From Blakeslea trispora (Eukaryota > Mucoromycota > Mucoromycetes > Mucorales > Choanephoraceae): DNA of 64,000 nucleotides. The notes beneath the pieces were generated by a model. It did not search any database. It had not been told where the DNA came from and saw only the letters and a program-made list of their open reading frames with translations. Position 1 is the stretch's first letter. The number at the start of each line of letters is the position of its first letter. This document shows positions 60,954 to 64,000 of the stretch, in pieces. The position numbers and the translations under genes were made by a program. Where the stretch lies: the NCBI GenBank assembly GCA_025331445.1, contig JAIWNE010000118.1:1-64000 (forward strand), in the 5' to 3' direction.

Positions 60954-61248
60954 TCATTCGAGTACTTGCTGGATTAAGCGCTTATCTAATTGACTGATAT
61001 GTTCCTGCTGTTGTCTATACATGTGCAATATCATTTTAAGTTTAAGCAATTGGTCTGAGTTGAAGAAATTAGCGATCGGAAGCAGTATGTCTTTTGTTTT
61101 GCTTCCGAGAGATCGCAATTTGAGCGAGGATAGTTCCATTAGATGGTTGTGGTTCAGCATATGTTTGATTCTAAAGAATAATACTAAAGCTAAGCTGGTC
61201 TAATCTCATTTACACTTTATTCTGATGATATCCGAATAAAGCGAACAT
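60954..61248 (-). CDS. Possible small spliced gene, 83 aa, unrecognised
   Basis: Two possible exons (61248-61214, 61170-60954) join in frame across a 43-bp GTAAAT...TTTAG intron. The product starts MFALFGYHQNKVIKHMLNHN and continues with helix-prone text (SLGSKTKDILLPIANFFNSD, then QLLKLKMILHMYRQQQEHIS). It has no known motif, no signal peptide and no membrane segment; it could be a small coiled-coil subunit. It fills the space between the Tra2-like and antiporter genes on the same strand. The intron is at the short end of the range here, and no family was recognised, so this may be spurious. Confidence 0.35.
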
Positions 61249-61394
61249 CCTCCCCCCTTTCTTCTTCTTGCTCAAATGAACTTTTTCCTACACCTTTCAA
61301 TCTGACTAGAATAATCCAGTTTGTTTGAAAACCTAGTTGTTTGTAAGCTATTATGAAATTGTTTTAATAAAATATATGGAAAGTGATGCAGAGA

Positions 61395-64000
61395 TTAGTG
61401 AGAAGATTGGATGATCAACATGCTTGTATTCTGAACGCCATGCTTCAAAACGTCAAATCCTAAATGACCAATTGCTTTCTCATATTCTCGATCATTTGAG
61501 TGAGCACAAGATAGATGATCATCTAAAGACGATCGACGACCCAAAAGTACCAAGTCGTGCTGTTTGAGAGGTCTTGGTACAGTGCTTGAGAGAAGTTGAC
61601 CAGATAATCTTTGATTCACTCGGTGACATGATACATTCGACGCTGGATTCTGACTTGAAAAAAGCATGTCCAAGGAACTGTCTTTCTCTTGCATATATTG
61701 GCGAATAGTGCTGTCGGAAGCAAAACTGATTTCTTCTACAGTTGATTCTACAAGTACAGTCAAATCAATCTTTCGATAGGCTTGAAGTCGAAGACCAAAC
61801 AACAAGGCTGCTTGATCATCAGGCTCACCAGTTGCTCTAAACAAGACAACAATCTGTGAGGTTGTATCGAAATCGCCCTCTTGAATTTGACCAAAACCTC
61901 GATCAACAAAAAGCCCTACATGAGCATGTTGGATACCAAAGGCGTCATGGATAAATTCAAGGTCACTTTGGTAATTTTCAATAGCTGTCTCGTCATGATG
62001 GTCGTGATCGACGGAACTACGATTGGCCCATGGTAAAAGGATCATGTCAGCACCCACTTTGGCGCTGTAACTAGAGACTGTCTTGATGTATTCTGAAGAC
62101 GAGCAATAGTCCACATGTGTTTGAAGTGAATGAGCACCTATCAGTTTGGCAAATGTTCGGAGTACATTTAGGACTGGATCTTGGCGCTGTGTTTCGCGCA
62201 TGTCCTTGTATTTCATGACAGCAGAAGCACGCTCAGTCAGCTCCAAAAGTCTAAGTGCATGGATCTCAATCGCTTTGTTGTTGACCAACTTGTCATCTCT
62301 CAATAACTGAATCATTGCCATGATAGAAGGGATCGAATCAACTCGATTGACAAGGCCCAATAGGCAATAATGTTCTTGTCCTAGGGCAGCTATTGTGGAA
62401 AGGTGAGTGCTGGCCTTCTCATCATCTTTGTGTAAGATGACATCAATTTGATTAGAGGGGTTGTGATCGCCTGCAGTCTGCTTTTGATACCATTCAGGAT
62501 ACAGGTAAATAACGACAGGTGTTGTCATGAATGTAGTTACAAGTGCCATGACCACCATAATAACAAAAACTAGTGATAATACATGAGTATCATTGCTTTC
62601 AATAAAGAAAGAGCCAAATGGTTTGACTTACTTTGATCATTTAAAACGCCTGCATCATGACCAATATTCAATACAATCAGCTCAACAAGACTACACAGAA
62701 ATGAATTGTTCAAATATATATATTTTTGCTATGAGCTATACTTACCCCTTACAGTTCATCAAGAAACCCACAGTCAGTGCTTCTCTTGTAGTCATTCGAG
62801 TCAACTTGGCAGCCAGAGTACATCCAACAATCTTACCAAAGCAAGCAAGGAAAATCACCAGAATAACATATCCCCATACACTTCCACTATCCAACAAACC
62901 AATCTGTGTCTTGAGGCCAGATAAAGTAAAATACTATATAGAAAAGAAAGGTGTGAGAAAAATAACCTGCATAAAGAAAGGAGGAATTTGTTTACCAATG
63001 GAAGAAAGATGATATTGACAATATCTTCAATCTTTTCAGTAATCTTGATAGCCAAATCATGTTCATGTGGGACAATAACACCTGCTAAAAATCCTCCAAA
63101 GATAGCATGAATACCTGTTTCAAATGTTACAGAATGAATGAGAGAAATGAAAGAAACATGCTGCATAACTAAATCATTACCAATAATATTTGTCACAAAC
63201 GCAGAGATCAGAACAATCATTAAGGTCACAGTCATCAATAAAGGTGATGGTCCATTCTCAAAAGAATGAGTCGCCACACAGAGTTTTCTGTATAATGGCC
63301 CAACAATAAAAATAACAAACAGAGTGAATGCAATAGCTGTCAAAAACACGTAAAGTGCATCAATGCCACCGGACGAATTTAACAATGCAACTACTAAAGC
63401 TAAAAGTACCCTAATGATGAGAAAACATACAAATGTATGTCCATTCAGTTGCTTAGTGAGACGATTCATTCATTGCTATTACTCAATCTTACCAAGCTGT
63501 GCAGTCATTGATTAAGCCAGCAGCCATTGTAATAGCGCCTACTTTTGTTCGCAGTAATTTCAACTCAGCCAAGATACGAGCCAAAACAGGAAAAGCCTAT
63601 CTCAAGCTAACCAATCAGAACAATGACAAAAGGGTCTTTTGGGGAGTAGAATCATGCATGAAAGGGCTACTTTACAGTGATGGACATGGCAACACCTAAG
63701 AACAACAGAAAGCTACTGAAGGATATATCCGGTTCGTTCTGTAGTTTGTACAGTCCCACACTAACAGCAGCGCCTAAGCCAAATGGCAGGGCCATACCAG
63801 CCACAGCAACACTAAGACTTTTATGCCAGTCTCTTTTGATCACTTGTATATCCACTTCAAGTCCCACTTGAAACAGAAAGAACACAAGGCCCAAATTAGC
63901 AATTAGGTTGATGAAAGGTAGAGAAGGGTCAGGAAAGATAGTTTCTTTAAATCCTGTGATTCGACCCATCACAGTAGGACCCAAGATGATCCCAGCAATG
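61395..64000 (-). CDS. KHA1: K+/H+ antiporter, CPA2 family (KHA1-like), 5' truncated by the window
   Basis: Visible exons: 64000-63676 (continues off the edge), 63596-63493, 63410-63181, 63114-62996, 62933-62746, 62690-62632, 62569-61395. The membrane part shows [58 protein letters not shown] (the family's ND/DD ion site), [15 protein letters not shown] and [15 protein letters not shown] text, all CPA2/Kha1-like. After the last helix ([20 protein letters not shown]) comes a ~360-residue cytosolic region with USP-like alpha/beta text ([30 protein letters not shown]). It should exchange K+ for H+ in an internal membrane such as Golgi. The N-terminus and start codon lie to the right of the window. 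Confidence 0.9.

Overview
This is a nuclear chromosome segment from a fungus. I infer an early-diverging fungus, probably Mucoromycota (Mucorales-like), but the species cannot be named from the sequence. The reasons are many short (about 45-80 bp) GT-AG introns, AT-rich intergenic DNA full of A/T homopolymers, fungal-type genes (AVT-like transporter, MET2, UGO1-like, UPF0357, KHA1-like), and genes such as an RNF220-like RING ligase and a prenylcysteine oxidase that are better known from animals. All exon structures were spliced by hand from frame continuity, GT/AG consensus and remembered family motifs; no search was run.

Layout, left to right. 1-9.3 kb: 3' end of a hydroxyethylthiazole kinase gene (THI6-like), KGD2 (mitochondrial 2-oxoglutarate dehydrogenase E2), a secreted GH18 chitinase with CBM5/12, and an RNF220-like E3 ligase. 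9.5-15 kb: TRM112, an unknown multi-pass membrane protein, a tail-anchored haem oxygenase with unusual N-terminal Cys-Pro modules, and biotin-protein ligase BPL1. 15.8-27 kb: an AVT-type amino-acid transporter with two 12-nt microexons, a DUF1647-like glycosyltransferase-like type II membrane protein, UPF0357/DUF2015, the RNase P subunit RPP14, cyclase-associated protein (SRV2/CAP) and UDP-glucose 4-epimerase. 27.5-33.1 kb: a 15-exon importin-7/8 (Nmd5/Sxm1) gene and an SRF/MCM1-type MADS-box factor. 36-42.3 kb: ATP1, sorting nexin MVP1 and PCNA. 43.7-50.5 kb: two tandem arrestin-like genes and MET2. 52.5 kb: tRNA-Leu(AAG). 54.2-64 kb: an acyl-protein-thioesterase-like hydrolase whose stop codon overlaps the convergent prenylcysteine oxidase gene, a UGO1/SLC25A46-like carrier, a Tra2-like SR protein, a doubtful 83-codon gene, and a KHA1-type K+/H+ antiporter cut by the right edge.

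The genes are mostly unrelated housekeeping genes and form no pathway cluster, operon, or integrated mobile element. Gene density alternates between tight clusters (3' ends 36-38 bp apart, one 7-bp coding overlap) and gene-free stretches up to 2.9 kb. I did not find a convincing new multi-gene system. The most interesting items are the Cys-Pro-modular haem oxygenase, the microexons, a GC-AG intron supported by protein alignment, the overlapping convergent pair, and a GC-rich motif scattered in otherwise AT-rich intergenic DNA.
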